Counted from the stretch's first letter, positions 1-7,587 are shown. The stretch is DNA of 27,834 bases from an uncultured Oscillospiraceae bacterium (GCA_934446465.1 CAKSEF010000020.1:1-27834); one strand, 5' to 3'. Numbers and translations: made by a program. Notes: generated from the sequence alone by a model not told the origin.

Positions 1-48
1 TCCCTTAAGACCGCCGACTATGCCCTCCACCTGTTCGGACAGCTTCAT
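1..48 (-). CDS. Partial CDS, N-terminal 16 codons only
   Basis: Only the first 16 codons lie in the window (MKLSEQVEGIVGGLKG on the minus strand); the rest runs off the left edge. The ATG at 48-46 overlaps the TAA of the upstream 51-residue gene by one base (TAATG), an arrangement typical of translational coupling, so this is very likely a real start within the same operon. The short N-terminus is not diagnostic and no function can be assigned. Confidence 0.5.
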   Translation of the reverse strand, partial: MKLSEQVEGIVGGLKG

Positions 49-203
49 TATTCATCTTCCCCGGAATCAGATTCTTTCTTTGAAAAAACTTCGCCGATTT
101 TCTTTGTTTTGGATGCGAAAAAGTAACCGATGCAATAGATCACCACTCCGAGAAGCGAAATGAAAGCCGCAATACGTCCGAAAACCGAAACAACTTTTTT
201 CAT
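48..203 (-). CDS. 51-residue single-span membrane protein
   Basis: The protein starts MKKVVSVFGRIAAFISLLGV, continues as one hydrophobic segment (about residues 8-30) and ends in a charged tail rich in K, E, S and D. This predicts a single-pass inner-membrane peptide with a cytoplasmic tail. The start is well supported: a strong GGAGGTG site lies about 10 bases upstream. The stop overlaps the next ATG by one base, and the dCMP deaminase gene ends 23 bases upstream, so it belongs to the minus-strand operon. I do not recognise the family and assign no function. Confidence 0.7.
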   Translation of the reverse strand: MKKVVSVFGRIAAFISLLGVVIYCIGYFFASKTKKIGEVFSKKESDSGEDE

Positions 204-226
204 AGCAGTTTAACACCTCCGAAAAA

Positions 227-718
227 TCAATAACCCTTTACTTCATTATCGAGCGAATCGTCAAATTTTATCCAGTCGTTGACGAGGACTACCGTATAGT
301 CGGTCGGGGTATTCCGTATGACGACACGGCCTATACCCGAATTTATTATCATACGCTTGCACATGGCACAGCTTGACGCATTCTCAACAAGCTCGCCCGT
401 TTTCATGTCGCGCCCGACAAGGTAAAGCGTCGAGCCGAGCATCTCGTTCCGTGAAGCGGCGATTATGGCGTTTGCTTCGGCGTGAACGCTGCGGCAAAGC
501 TCATATCTTTCACCGCGCGGTATATTCAAGCTCTCGCGGCGGCAGTACCCGAGGTCGCAGCAATTCTTTCTTCCGCGCGGCGAGCCCGAATACCCTGTTG
601 AAATAATTGTATCATGCCGCACAATGATTGCGCCGAAATTCCGCCTCAAGCACGTTCCACGCTCAAGCACGGTTTCTGCTATGTCGAGATAATAGTTGAA
701 TTTGTCTTTGCGTTCCAT
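227..718 (-). CDS. dCMP deaminase (ComEB-type cytidine/deoxycytidylate deaminase)
   Basis: Zinc-dependent deaminase of 163 residues that converts dCMP to dUMP, feeding thymidylate synthesis; members of this family next to competence genes are called ComEB. The active-site HAE is at about H79-E81, with E81 the proton shuttle, and the second zinc motif CAMC is at C117-C120. An upstream cysteine-rich segment (KNCCDLGYC, residues 51-59) and SGSPRG are typical of the dCMP rather than the tRNA-adenosine or cytidine branch. GAGGTG lies 8 bases before the ATG. It is 15 bases downstream of the ABC ATPase gene, so probably co-transcribed with it. The protein is full length and nothing is missing. Confidence 0.92.
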   Translation of the reverse strand: MERKDKFNYYLDIAETVLERGTCLRRNFGAIIVRHDTIISTGYSGSPRGRKNCCDLGYCRRESLNIPRGERYELCRSVHAEANAIIAASRNEMLGSTLYLVGRDMKTGELVENASSCAMCKRMIINSGIGRVVIRNTPTDYTVVLVNDWIKFDDSLDNEVKGY

Positions 719-733
719 TGCAAAACACCTCTT

Positions 734-1399
734 TTATGTCGTAATAATTTCTCCGTCGGAAATTCTGACGGTTCTGTCTGCGCGGTCGGCTATATTCATA
801 TCATGCGTTATCAAAACGACAGTCGCCCCGCCCTCGTGAAGCTCAGACAGAATCTGCAATACTCCCTCTGTTGATACGCGGTCGAGATTCCCCGTCGGTT
901 CGTCGGCAAGTATAACCGACGGACGGCGCGTGATTGCCCGTGCAATCGCAACGCGCTGTTTCTGCCCACCCGAAAGCTCGGACGGGCGATGCCGGAGCCT
1001 GTGCGAAAGCCCTACTCTCTCAAGCGCTTCCTCTGCGATTTTTTTTCGTTCGCTCCGTGGAATACCTGCATACATGAGCGGGAGCTCCACATTTTCCTCC
1101 GCGGACATCTGCTCTAAAAGATTAAAGTTTTGAAATATGAATCCTATTTTGCGGTTTCGTATTTCCGAGAGTCTGTTTTTCTTCATTTTGAGAACGTCCT
1201 CACCGTCGAGGAGGTATTCTCCCGAAGTCGGTCTGTCGAGACAGCCAAGTATGTTCATGAGCGTGCTCTTTCCCGAGCCTGACGAGCCGACAACCGCCAA
1301 AAACTCTCCGTCCGATACGGTAAGGTCAACCCCTCGCAGGGCGAACACCTCATTTTCTCCAATGCGGTAAACTTTTTTCAAAGCGGAAACATTTATCAA
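734..1399 (-). CDS. ABC transporter ATP-binding protein, MacB/LolD/FtsE type
   Basis: A 221-residue nucleotide-binding subunit that would drive a FtsX/MacB-like permease for export of peptides, lipids or lipoproteins. Seen: Walker A GSSGSGKST (38-46), Q-loop Q90, signature LSGGQKQR (142-149), Walker B VILADEPTGNLD (about 162-173) and H-loop H199. The ADEPTGNLD wording is characteristic of the MacB/LolD group. The start is TTG at 1399-1397; GGAGGAG sits 5 bases upstream and no better ATG exists. The yitT gene ends 67 bases upstream and the dCMP deaminase follows 15 bases downstream. No permease of the right family lies in the visible part of the operon, so the partner is either to the left of the window or elsewhere. 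Substrate unknown. Confidence 0.93.
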   Translation of the reverse strand: MINVSALKKVYRIGENEVFALRGVDLTVSDGEFLAVVGSSGSGKSTLMNILGCLDRPTSGEYLLDGEDVLKMKKNRLSEIRNRKIGFIFQNFNLLEQMSAEENVELPLMYAGIPRSERKKIAEEALERVGLSHRLRHRPSELSGGQKQRVAIARAITRRPSVILADEPTGNLDRVSTEGVLQILSELHEGGATVVLITHDMNIADRADRTVRISDGEIITT

Positions 1400-1466
1400 A
1401 GGTACTCCTCCAACACTATTATATTACTGTTTTGCTCGCTTTTCAAGACTCCGCACTGATTAAAAG

Positions 1467-2333
1467 TTATACATTTGATTTCGTATTCGGTTTAAACCCG
1501 AAACCGAGAACCTCGTGCGTGTTCGTTACGATTACGAATGCCTCCTCGTCCGCTTCACGCACTATCTCCTTAAGCTTTCCTATCTGGTTTGGATTTATGG
1601 CGCAGAGAATCATCTTCCGCGGGCGGTTTGTATATGCGCCCTCACCCGTCAGAATCGTTGCGCCGTGGCGGAGTTCGGAGATAATCAGCTTGCTGATAGT
1701 TTCCGCTTTTTCGGTTATAATATACGCAAGCTTATTTGTCGAAAGTCCGTAGAGAACACCGTCTGTCGCAATGGACGAAACATACATTTTAATTATCGCA
1801 TAGAGTACGCTGTTTACATTCTTAAACGCGAATGACGCGCAGAGCACGATTATCGTATCTGCAATCAGCACCAGCGTCCCGACAGATATGCCCGAGTATC
1901 TCTTTTTCAGGACGAGCCCGATTATATCCGAGCCGCCCGTGCTCCCGTTTCGCAGAAAGGCAAATCCTATGCCGACGCCGACACCTATTCCTCCGTATAT
2001 GGAGCAAAGGAGGGGGTCGTCCGTAATCGAAGGCACCCACTCGGTTATCTGTAATGACAGCGAAAGCATAAACGAGGCGAAAACGGTCTTTGCCATAAAT
2101 TCTCCTCCGATATGCCGAAGCCCGATAATAAGAAACGGTATGTTGATTACAAACGTCAAAACGCCCATGCTGATTTGCGGGAAGAAATAGTTTATTACCA
2201 TTGCGATACCCGTAATTCCGCCGACTGCAATCTGCGCATGCTTTAAAAACAAGTTAAAGGACAGCGCAAAAAGAAAACATCCGAGTGCTATTACCACATA
2301 GTCAATTAGTTTTTTTCCGAGAGTTCTTTTCAT
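1467..2333 (-). CDS. YitT family membrane protein (DUF161 + DUF2179)
   Basis: About 288 residues. The N-terminal two thirds contain five or six hydrophobic spans with the family's glycine-rich patterns (AVGGITGIAMVINY near the start; NGSTGGSDIIG after the fourth span). The last 80 or so residues form a soluble domain (ISKLIISELRHGATILTGEG... ending in TNTHEVLGFGF) that matches the DUF2179 pattern. YitT proteins are widespread in Bacillota; their molecular function is not settled. Two starts are possible: GTG at 2345 or ATG at 2333. The ATG is chosen because GGAAGTG lies about 9 bases before it, while the GTG lacks a site. The gene is divergent from nagA and the two start regions nearly touch. 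Confidence 0.9.
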   Translation of the reverse strand: MKRTLGKKLIDYVVIALGCFLFALSFNLFLKHAQIAVGGITGIAMVINYFFPQISMGVLTFVINIPFLIIGLRHIGGEFMAKTVFASFMLSLSLQITEWVPSITDDPLLCSIYGGIGVGVGIGFAFLRNGSTGGSDIIGLVLKKRYSGISVGTLVLIADTIIVLCASFAFKNVNSVLYAIIKMYVSSIATDGVLYGLSTNKLAYIITEKAETISKLIISELRHGATILTGEGAYTNRPRKMILCAINPNQIGKLKEIVREADEEAFVIVTNTHEVLGFGFKPNTKSNV

Positions 2334-2340
2334 TTTCTGT

Positions 2341-2368
2341 TTCACTTCCGATTAAAATGTGATACAAT
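2341..2368 (+). promoter_or_regulatory. Candidate promoter of nagA
   Basis: TACAAT at 2363-2368 is a good -10 box. A weak -35 (TTCACT, 2341-2346) lies 16 bases upstream and overlaps the yitT start region on the other strand. Position relative to nagA (about 50 bases of leader) is sensible; the -35 is poor. Confidence 0.4.
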
Positions 2369-2424
2369 GATATTAACATGAAAAACGTGTAATATCAAGC
2401 GGAATTAGGAGGTTGTCCCAGAAC

Positions 2425-3558
2425 ATGAAAATAAAAACAGGCCGTGTATTCAGCGCAGGAAAAGCATTTGAGAAAAAAACGATAACCGTTTCCGACGGCA
2501 AATTCGCAGGATTTGACAACTCAGACGAATATGATATCGACCTTTCGGGGCATATTACGCTTCCCGGCTTTATTGATATGCACACTCACGGAGGCGCCGG
2601 ACTTGATTTTTCAACGGCTTCTCTTTCGGAGCTTGACGACTTATCGGATTACTATGCCAAAAACGGCGTTACGACGTGCATGGCAACAACCGTTACAAGC
2701 GCGTACGATGATATTTTGAAAGCCGTGCGCACCATTTCCGAGAGGATACGTCTCGGAACACGCGGTGCGGAAATCGGCGGTATCTATATTGAGGGGCCGT
2801 ATATATGCGAGAACCTGCGCGGCGCCCACGACCCGAAGCTTCTGAGAAAGCCCAATGTTTCCGAAATGCGTGAAATTATCGATACCGCAGACGGCAATCT
2901 GAAGGTTATTGCCATTGCGCCCGAGCTTCCCGGAGCCAAAGAATCCATAGAGTATATAAAATCACGCGGAATACGCGTATCCTGCGGACACAGCGAGGCC
3001 GACTGCAGTTCGGCACGCCTTGCGTATGCTTCGGGAGCAAGCATTGCAGTTCACACATATAATTGTATGAAACAGCTTCACCACAGGGACGCGGGGCTTC
3101 TCGGGTACAGTCTTGTAAACGACGGTATATACAACGAGCTGATATGCGATATGATTCACGTGTCAAAAGAGGCGTGCGAAATTGCACTCAGATGCAAAGG
3201 GCGAGACAAAATCATATTCATAACGGATTCTATGGCGGCGGCAGGCATGGCGGACGGAAAGTACACGCTCGGAAGCCTTCCCGTTGAAGTGAAAGACGGA
3301 GTTGCGAGAACGCTCGAAGGCGCGCTTGCAGGCTCAACTCTCCGCACAAACAAGGCCCTTGCAAATGTTGTAAATGTTCTCGGACAGAGCTTGTCCGACG
3401 CAATGCTCGGCGTTACCAAAAACCCTGCGGAAGCGCTCGGCATATACGGCGAAACCGGTTCAATAGACATCGGCAAAAAGGCAAATCTTGCGATCCTCGA
3501 TGACAATTTTGACGTAGCTATGACGATAGTAAACGGCAAAACTGTTTATAAAAGATAA
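2425..3558 (+). CDS. nagA: N-acetylglucosamine-6-phosphate deacetylase
   Basis: Amidohydrolase-superfamily enzyme of 377 residues that removes acetate from GlcNAc-6-phosphate, the committed step in reuse of amino sugars from peptidoglycan or chitin. Seen, numbering from the ATG: metal-region HTH (53-55) after LPGFID; metal ligand E123 in IYIEGPY; H189 in SCGHSEAD; H210 in AVHTYN; substrate-side H245 in DMIHVS; catalytic D268 in FITDSM. All expected catalytic positions are present. The frame is open to a TTG at 2413, but that codon abuts the AGGAGG at 2407-2412; the ATG at 2425, 12 bases downstream, is the plausible start. No nagB or PTS gene is nearby, so it stands as a single transcription unit or precedes mgtE. 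Confidence 0.95.
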   Translation: MKIKTGRVFSAGKAFEKKTITVSDGKFAGFDNSDEYDIDLSGHITLPGFIDMHTHGGAGLDFSTASLSELDDLSDYYAKNGVTTCMATTVTSAYDDILKAVRTISERIRLGTRGAEIGGIYIEGPYICENLRGAHDPKLLRKPNVSEMREIIDTADGNLKVIAIAPELPGAKESIEYIKSRGIRVSCGHSEADCSSARLAYASGASIAVHTYNCMKQLHHRDAGLLGYSLVNDGIYNELICDMIHVSKEACEIALRCKGRDKIIFITDSMAAAGMADGKYTLGSLPVEVKDGVARTLEGALAGSTLRTNKALANVVNVLGQSLSDAMLGVTKNPAEALGIYGETGSIDIGKKANLAILDDNFDVAMTIVNGKTVYKR

Positions 3559-3570
3559 CGGCATATTCTG

Positions 3571-3599
3571 TTGACAAATGCGCGTTATGGGTGTATTCT
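3571..3599 (+). promoter_or_regulatory. Sigma-A promoter of mgtE
   Basis: TTGACA (3571-3576), a 17-base spacer, then TATTCT (3594-3599). It starts just after the nagA stop, so mgtE has its own transcript with a leader of about 175 bases. Confidence 0.8.
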
Positions 3600-3625
3600 T
3601 TTAATGTTATAAATTTACAGAAATA

Positions 3626-3776
3626 AGGCAGGTGAAAATGATGGACGCTGGCGGTAGTAGGTGCAGAGGGAATATTGCGGTATTTGCCGTGCGTTCGTCG
3701 TATTCGCGTGCATAGGCAATGATATCGCGTTTTCTCCATGTACCTTTGCTTCCTGAGAAATACATATAAGGAGGTA
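3626..3776 (+). promoter_or_regulatory. Structured mgtE leader, candidate riboswitch of unrecognised class
   Basis: The leader between the promoter and mgtE folds by eye into a long closed domain. A closing stem pairs 3626-3633 with 3742-3751, with a TT bulge at 3746-3747 and one G-U pair. It is followed by ATGGA (3641-3645) with TCCAT (3735-3739) and CGC (3646-3648) with GCG (3727-3729). An inner stem-loop pairs TTGCC (3684-3688) with GGCAA (3715-3719) and continues inward. The closing-stem strand TACCT (3741-3745) is also complementary to AGGTA (3772-3776) in the mgtE ribosome site, so the two pairings exclude each other. Mg2+-sensing M-box leaders are known before mgtE, but I do not see the conserved M-box sequence here. 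Folding is by eye only. Confidence 0.45.
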
Positions 3777-3783
3777 AGGAAAA

Positions 3784-5139
3784 ATGGGAGAACTAACCGC
3801 GTCTTTTGAAAAGACCATACTTGCGCTTTTGGCAGAACGCAAGTATTTCGCTCTCCGCGACGTGCTCAATACAATGGCGCCCGCGGACATTGCAACCCTC
3901 CTCGAAAACATACCCGAGGATAAAATGCCGCTCCTGTTCAGGCTTCTTTCAAAGGAGCTTGCCGCGAACACATTTGTTGAGATGGACGCGGATGTTCAGG
4001 AGCTTCTCATAAGGGGCTTCTCCGATAACGAGCTCAAGGATGTTGTCGATGAGCTTTATGTTGACGATGCGGTTGACATCGTTGAGGAAATGCCGGCAAA
4101 CGTAGTGCGCCGTATTCTCAAGCAGGCAGACCCCGATATGCGCAAAATGATTAACGAAATACTGAAGTATCCGGACGACTGTGCAGGAAGCATCATGACG
4201 ACCGAATACGTCAACTTCAGCGCTGATTTAACCGTCGCCGAAGCCATTAAGAACATCCGCCGTTCGGGTGTGGACAAAGAAACGATTTACACATGCTATG
4301 TTACCGCGCCGAACAGAAAGCTCATCGGAATCATAACCGTGCAGAAGCTCCTTATGTCGGACGACGAGGACGAAATCGGCGACATTATGGACGAGAATGC
4401 AATCTCGGTAAACACTCTTGACGACAAGGAAGAGGTTGCTCTTAAGTTCAGCAAATATGACCTCATCGCGCTCCCTGTTGTGGACCGTGAGAACAGGCTC
4501 GTCGGAATAGTTACGGTTGACGATGCTATCGACGTTCTCCAAGAAGAGGCAACGGAGGACATTGAGCGAATGGCGGCTATCACGCCGTCAGATAAGCCGT
4601 ATTTAAAAACAGGTGTTTTCGAAATTTGGCGGGCGCGTATACCTTGGCTTCTCATACTTATGATTTCTGCCACGTTTACGGGACTTATAATAACGCGTTT
4701 TGAGTCTGCTCTGGCGGCGCAGGCATGTCTTGCGGCATATATCCCCATGCTGATGGACTCCGGCGGCAACTCGGGAAGTCAGGCTTCAGTTACGGTTATT
4801 CGCGGACTCTCGCTCGACGAGATAGAATTTAGGGATATATTCCGTATTCAATGGAAAGAAATCCGTGTTTCGCTACTGTGCGGTGTTACGCTTGCCGCGG
4901 CGACCTTTGCAAAGCTCATGCTTTTTGACCGGGTCGGGCTTGCAGTTTCGCTCGTTGTCTGCTTGACTCTCCTTGCAACGGTTGTATGCGCGAAATTTAT
5001 CGGCTGCACTCTTCCGCTCATTTCGGAAAAACTCGGATTTGACCCTGCGGTCATGTCGAGTCCGTTCATAACGACAATAGTTGACGCAATATCGCTTCTT
5101 ATTTATTTCTTTATCGCGTCATCGGTTCTTCACATATAA
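3784..5139 (+). CDS. mgtE: Magnesium transporter MgtE
   Basis: A 451-residue Mg2+ channel/transporter of the inner membrane, normal length for the family. Domain order: an N-terminal helical MgtE_N domain (about 25-130) rich in acidic residues; two CBS domains (about 135-255), which in characterised MgtE proteins bind Mg2+ and gate the pore; a connecting helix (about 260-285); and five membrane spans to the C-terminus. The pore-family stretch DSGGNSGSQAS is at 325-335. D434 in TTIVDAIS corresponds to the selectivity aspartate of the last helix in characterised members. The start is fixed by AGGAGGT at 3769-3775. It has its own promoter and a structured leader; a strong terminator follows immediately. 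Confidence 0.96.
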   Translation: MGELTASFEKTILALLAERKYFALRDVLNTMAPADIATLLENIPEDKMPLLFRLLSKELAANTFVEMDADVQELLIRGFSDNELKDVVDELYVDDAVDIVEEMPANVVRRILKQADPDMRKMINEILKYPDDCAGSIMTTEYVNFSADLTVAEAIKNIRRSGVDKETIYTCYVTAPNRKLIGIITVQKLLMSDDEDEIGDIMDENAISVNTLDDKEEVALKFSKYDLIALPVVDRENRLVGIVTVDDAIDVLQEEATEDIERMAAITPSDKPYLKTGVFEIWRARIPWLLILMISATFTGLIITRFESALAAQACLAAYIPMLMDSGGNSGSQASVTVIRGLSLDEIEFRDIFRIQWKEIRVSLLCGVTLAAATFAKLMLFDRVGLAVSLVVCLTLLATVVCAKFIGCTLPLISEKLGFDPAVMSSPFITTIVDAISLLIYFFIASSVLHI

Positions 5140-5144
5140 CAAAA

Positions 5145-5175
5145 CCCCCGTTCTCCGAACGGGGGTTGTTTTTTT
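5145..5175 (+). terminator. Intrinsic terminator of mgtE
   Basis: CCCCCGTTC (5145-5153), loop TCC, GAACGGGGG (5157-5165), then TTGTTTTTTT. The stem is a perfect 9 bp. TTTTGTT on the opposite strand means it may also end the dipicolinate synthase transcript. Confidence 0.93.
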
Positions 5176-5203
5176 GGCAAATGAGTTCGACTCTCCTTTG
5201 TCT

Positions 5204-5776
5204 TCAAGCAAGAATCGGCTGAATTTGCTGCCCTTTAAGAGCCGAAGAAAGTGTTTCTCCAATCTTCCCCATATCTGCGACAAGAGAGTTCGGCTTGCCC
5301 GACGAATCGTCCTGCCGATACGGAACGAAAAATATATTTTTCATAACGGAAAGCGTTCCTATATTTCTTGCGTTTGCCGCAAGTGCATCATTGGTTGAAA
5401 TTGCGATTATAAGCGGCCTTGCGTTTCTAAGGTGCGCCTTTGCCGCCATGGTAACCGAAGTATCGGTTATACCGCAGGCGAGCTTTGCCGCCGTATTTCC
5501 CGTGCACGGGGCTATTATAAGAGCATCAAGCAGTTTTTTCGGGCCAATCGGCTCGGATTCCGCTATTGTCTTAATAATGTCTTTCCCGCATATGTCGGAA
5601 ATCTGCCGTATAAAATCCGAAGACTTTCCGAAGCGTGTATCTGTTGTATATGCCGTGTGCGACATAATCGGGACTATGTCATACCCGTCAGACACAAGCT
5701 TCTCAATTTCGGGAATTACCTTGCCAAAGGTGCAAAACGAACCGCAGAGGGCAAAGCCGACCGAAATCTTCTTCAC
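5204..5776 (-). CDS. spoVFB: Dipicolinate synthase subunit B
   Basis: A 190-residue flavoprotein-like subunit of dipicolinate synthase, which makes dipicolinic acid (the spore-core Ca2+ chelator) from dihydrodipicolinate in the mother cell. Seen: N-terminal VGFALCGSFCTFGKVIPEIEK, then IVPIMSHTAYTTDTRFG, and the flavoprotein-type APCTGNTAAKLACGITD (about 93-109), typical of SpoVFB/DpaB. Its ATG overlaps the stop of subunit A by 4 bases (5773-5776), the usual arrangement of the pair. The presence of the pair indicates an endospore former that uses SpoVF rather than only the electron-transfer flavoprotein route reported for some clostridia. Confidence 0.95.
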   Translation of the reverse strand: MKKISVGFALCGSFCTFGKVIPEIEKLVSDGYDIVPIMSHTAYTTDTRFGKSSDFIRQISDICGKDIIKTIAESEPIGPKKLLDALIIAPCTGNTAAKLACGITDTSVTMAAKAHLRNARPLIIAISTNDALAANARNIGTLSVMKNIFFVPYRQDDSSGKPNSLVADMGKIGETLSSALKGQQIQPILA

Positions 5777-6654
5777 CCGTCAATCCCCCATTCGTGCAAA
5801 ATGTTGTAAATCGTATCACGCATCGCCTCCGCCGCGGAAATAGGTGCAACCTTTCCCGGAAGAGAGAGTGCGTGTATTGTTTTTATTCCCCTTCTGCGCG
5901 CCGCATGGAAATCCACCCCGCCCGGCTTGGAGGCAAGGTCTATTATGAGCGTTCCGCGGGGCACCATGTCGAGTTTCTCATCATTTAGTATAAGCGAAGG
6001 CACTGTATTGAATATTATGTCGAAATCCTTGAGAGATTCAGAGATGTCTGCCGTCTGTACGGAACGAAATCCGCACGCGGAAATCCACGCCATGTCGCCG
6101 AATTTCCTCGCGGATGCCGTAACATCTGCCCCGAGCGCATACAGCTTCTGCGAGAGAATCTTGCCTATATGCCCGAACCCTATGACGAGTGCACGCCTTC
6201 CGTGAAGAGTCCGCGCCGTCTCGTGCATGGCGGTTTCAATCGCGCCCTCGGCTGTGGATATTGAGTTGTACACGGTAAAGTCCTCGCGCTCCAGATAGTC
6301 ATAAAGGCGCAGTCCGCTTCTTCCCGCGCTTTGGAACAGGTCATTGTCTATCTTACCCGCAATTACGGTCTGCCCTGTCGGGAACATCGAAAACAGGCTT
6401 GAAAGCTCAATCTCGCGTTCCGACATCGGAGCATTAAGCCTGCCTCCCGCTCCGCGCACGGGAATCGGCAGAACTACACAACTGACCTTTTCCGAAAGTC
6501 TGCCAAGGTCAAAACACGGGACTACTTTTTCTTTTGACGGCGCGTTATCAAGAGCGTATGCCAGCACGTCGTGTCCGTCGGCCGCAAGCAGCGATGCGAG
6601 GTGCATCTGCCTCATGTCCCCGCCGACAACCGCAAAGGTAAGATTTTTTTTCAT
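5773..6654 (-). CDS. spoVFA: Dipicolinate synthase subunit A
   Basis: A 293-residue catalytic, NAD(P)-binding subunit of dipicolinate synthase; it acts with SpoVFB in the mother cell during sporulation. The N-terminal domain begins TFAVVGGDMRQMHLASLLA, the characteristic family opening. The second Rossmann domain carries ALVIGFGHIG (GxGxxG at 159-164) followed by ILSQKLYALGADV. Late residues include PSLILNDEKLD and IDLASKPGGVDF, both typical of DpaA. GGAAAGGA lies upstream of the ATG. Length is normal. The preceding region carries a candidate sporulation promoter, and a 13-bp terminator hairpin isolates the pair from uppP. Confidence 0.96.
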   Translation of the reverse strand: MKKNLTFAVVGGDMRQMHLASLLAADGHDVLAYALDNAPSKEKVVPCFDLGRLSEKVSCVVLPIPVRGAGGRLNAPMSEREIELSSLFSMFPTGQTVIAGKIDNDLFQSAGRSGLRLYDYLEREDFTVYNSISTAEGAIETAMHETARTLHGRRALVIGFGHIGKILSQKLYALGADVTASARKFGDMAWISACGFRSVQTADISESLKDFDIIFNTVPSLILNDEKLDMVPRGTLIIDLASKPGGVDFHAARRRGIKTIHALSLPGKVAPISAAEAMRDTIYNILHEWGIDG

Positions 6655-6693
6655 GACGGCATTTCCTTTCCTCAGTTTAATCTGTCTCTCATT

Positions 6694-6722
6694 TACAGTA
6701 TATTGCGGAGCGGAGAAAATGT
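6694..6722 (-). promoter_or_regulatory. Candidate sporulation (sigma-K-like) promoter of spoVFAB
   Basis: On the minus strand TATACTGTA (6702-6694) matches the sigma-K -10 pattern CATAnnnTA at all but the first base. An ACA lies 17 bases upstream (6722-6720), where sigma-K promoters have AC. In Bacillus subtilis spoVF is a mother-cell sigma-K gene. A sigma-A reading (TAACAT, 16 bases, TATACT) is also possible. Confidence 0.35.
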
Positions 6723-6723
6723 T

Positions 6724-6752
6724 ACCCGCGCCGAAGATGCTTCGGCGCGGGT
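6724..6752 (-). terminator. Terminator of the folT-uppP transcript
   Basis: A perfect 13-bp stem, ACCCGCGCCGAAG (6724-6736) with CTTCGGCGCGGGT (6740-6752), loop ATG. It lies directly after the uppP stop. The minus-strand tail (AACATTTTC) is only moderately T-rich; on the plus strand ATTTTTAC follows. Confidence 0.75.
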
Positions 6753-6756
6753 ATTT

Positions 6757-7566
6757 TTACTTTATAAATGCGAAATAGAGCAGAACAAGTATACCGAGGG
6801 CTATCCGATATACTCCGAAGGCTTTAAAATCGTGCTTTCTTATGTAATTCATAAGAAACTTTATTGCAAAGACCGATACCGTAAAAGCCGTAACGACACC
6901 CACCGCAAGAATAATCAGCTCTGACTGTGAAAAGGCAAACCCGAATTTGAGTATTTTCAAGAGACTTGCGCCGAGCATTACGGGAATTGCAAGAAAGAAC
7001 GAAAACTCTGCCGCAACCTCGCGCGATGTGCCGAGGATGATTGCGCCGAGTATCGTCGAACCTGAGCGCGATGTGCCCGGGATAAGCGCGAGAATTTGGA
7101 ATACGCCTATCAGGAGCGCCGTTTTATAATCAAGCTCGGAAAGCGATTTTACCCGCGGTCCTTTTTTTCTCTTCTCTATAACGATAAAGAGGATACCGTA
7201 AACTATGAGCGCAACGGCAACCGAGGTCGGGTTGTAGAACAGCTCGTCGAGGATATCATCAAAAAACAAACCGATGACCGCCGCGGGGATAACGGCAATA
7301 AGCACCTTAAACCACAAGTCCCATGTCGACCTTTTCTCGGCAGGTTTTTTCTTTGGAGAGAGCGGGTTCAGCTTATGAAAATACAGGAACAGCACCGCAA
7401 GGATTGAGCCGAACTGAATGACCACGAAAAACATCTCGCGGAATGCGTCCGACACATTCAGCTTAATAAATTCATCGGCAAGAATCATATGTCCCGTACT
7501 GCTTATCGGAAGCCATTCCGTAATACCCTGAATTATGCCTATGATTATAGTTTTTAAAATTTCCAT
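6757..7566 (-). CDS. uppP: Undecaprenyl-diphosphatase (BacA/UppP)
   Basis: A 269-residue membrane phosphatase that recycles undecaprenyl pyrophosphate to the monophosphate carrier for peptidoglycan synthesis; overexpression gives bacitracin resistance. Both family motifs are intact: QGITEWLPISSTGH (13-26) with catalytic E17 and H26 region, and PGTSRSGST (164-172). The rest is seven or eight hydrophobic spans, normal length. AAGGAGA precedes the ATG by about 8 bases. It starts 21 bases after the folT stop with no terminator between, so it is probably co-transcribed with folT under the tetrahydrofolate riboswitch; a separate promoter cannot be excluded. Confidence 0.96.
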   Translation of the reverse strand: MEILKTIIIGIIQGITEWLPISSTGHMILADEFIKLNVSDAFREMFFVVIQFGSILAVLFLYFHKLNPLSPKKKPAEKRSTWDLWFKVLIAVIPAAVIGLFFDDILDELFYNPTSVAVALIVYGILFIVIEKRKKGPRVKSLSELDYKTALLIGVFQILALIPGTSRSGSTILGAIILGTSREVAAEFSFFLAIPVMLGASLLKILKFGFAFSQSELIILAVGVVTAFTVSVFAIKFLMNYIRKHDFKAFGVYRIALGILVLLYFAFIK

Positions 7567-7587
7567 AGAGCCGTCTCCTTAAAAATA

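Noticed and set aside
3600..3783. Classical M-box (Mg2+) riboswitch before mgtE
   Set aside because: The position is right, but the conserved M-box sequence blocks are not visible, so I describe the leader as an unrecognised structured RNA instead.
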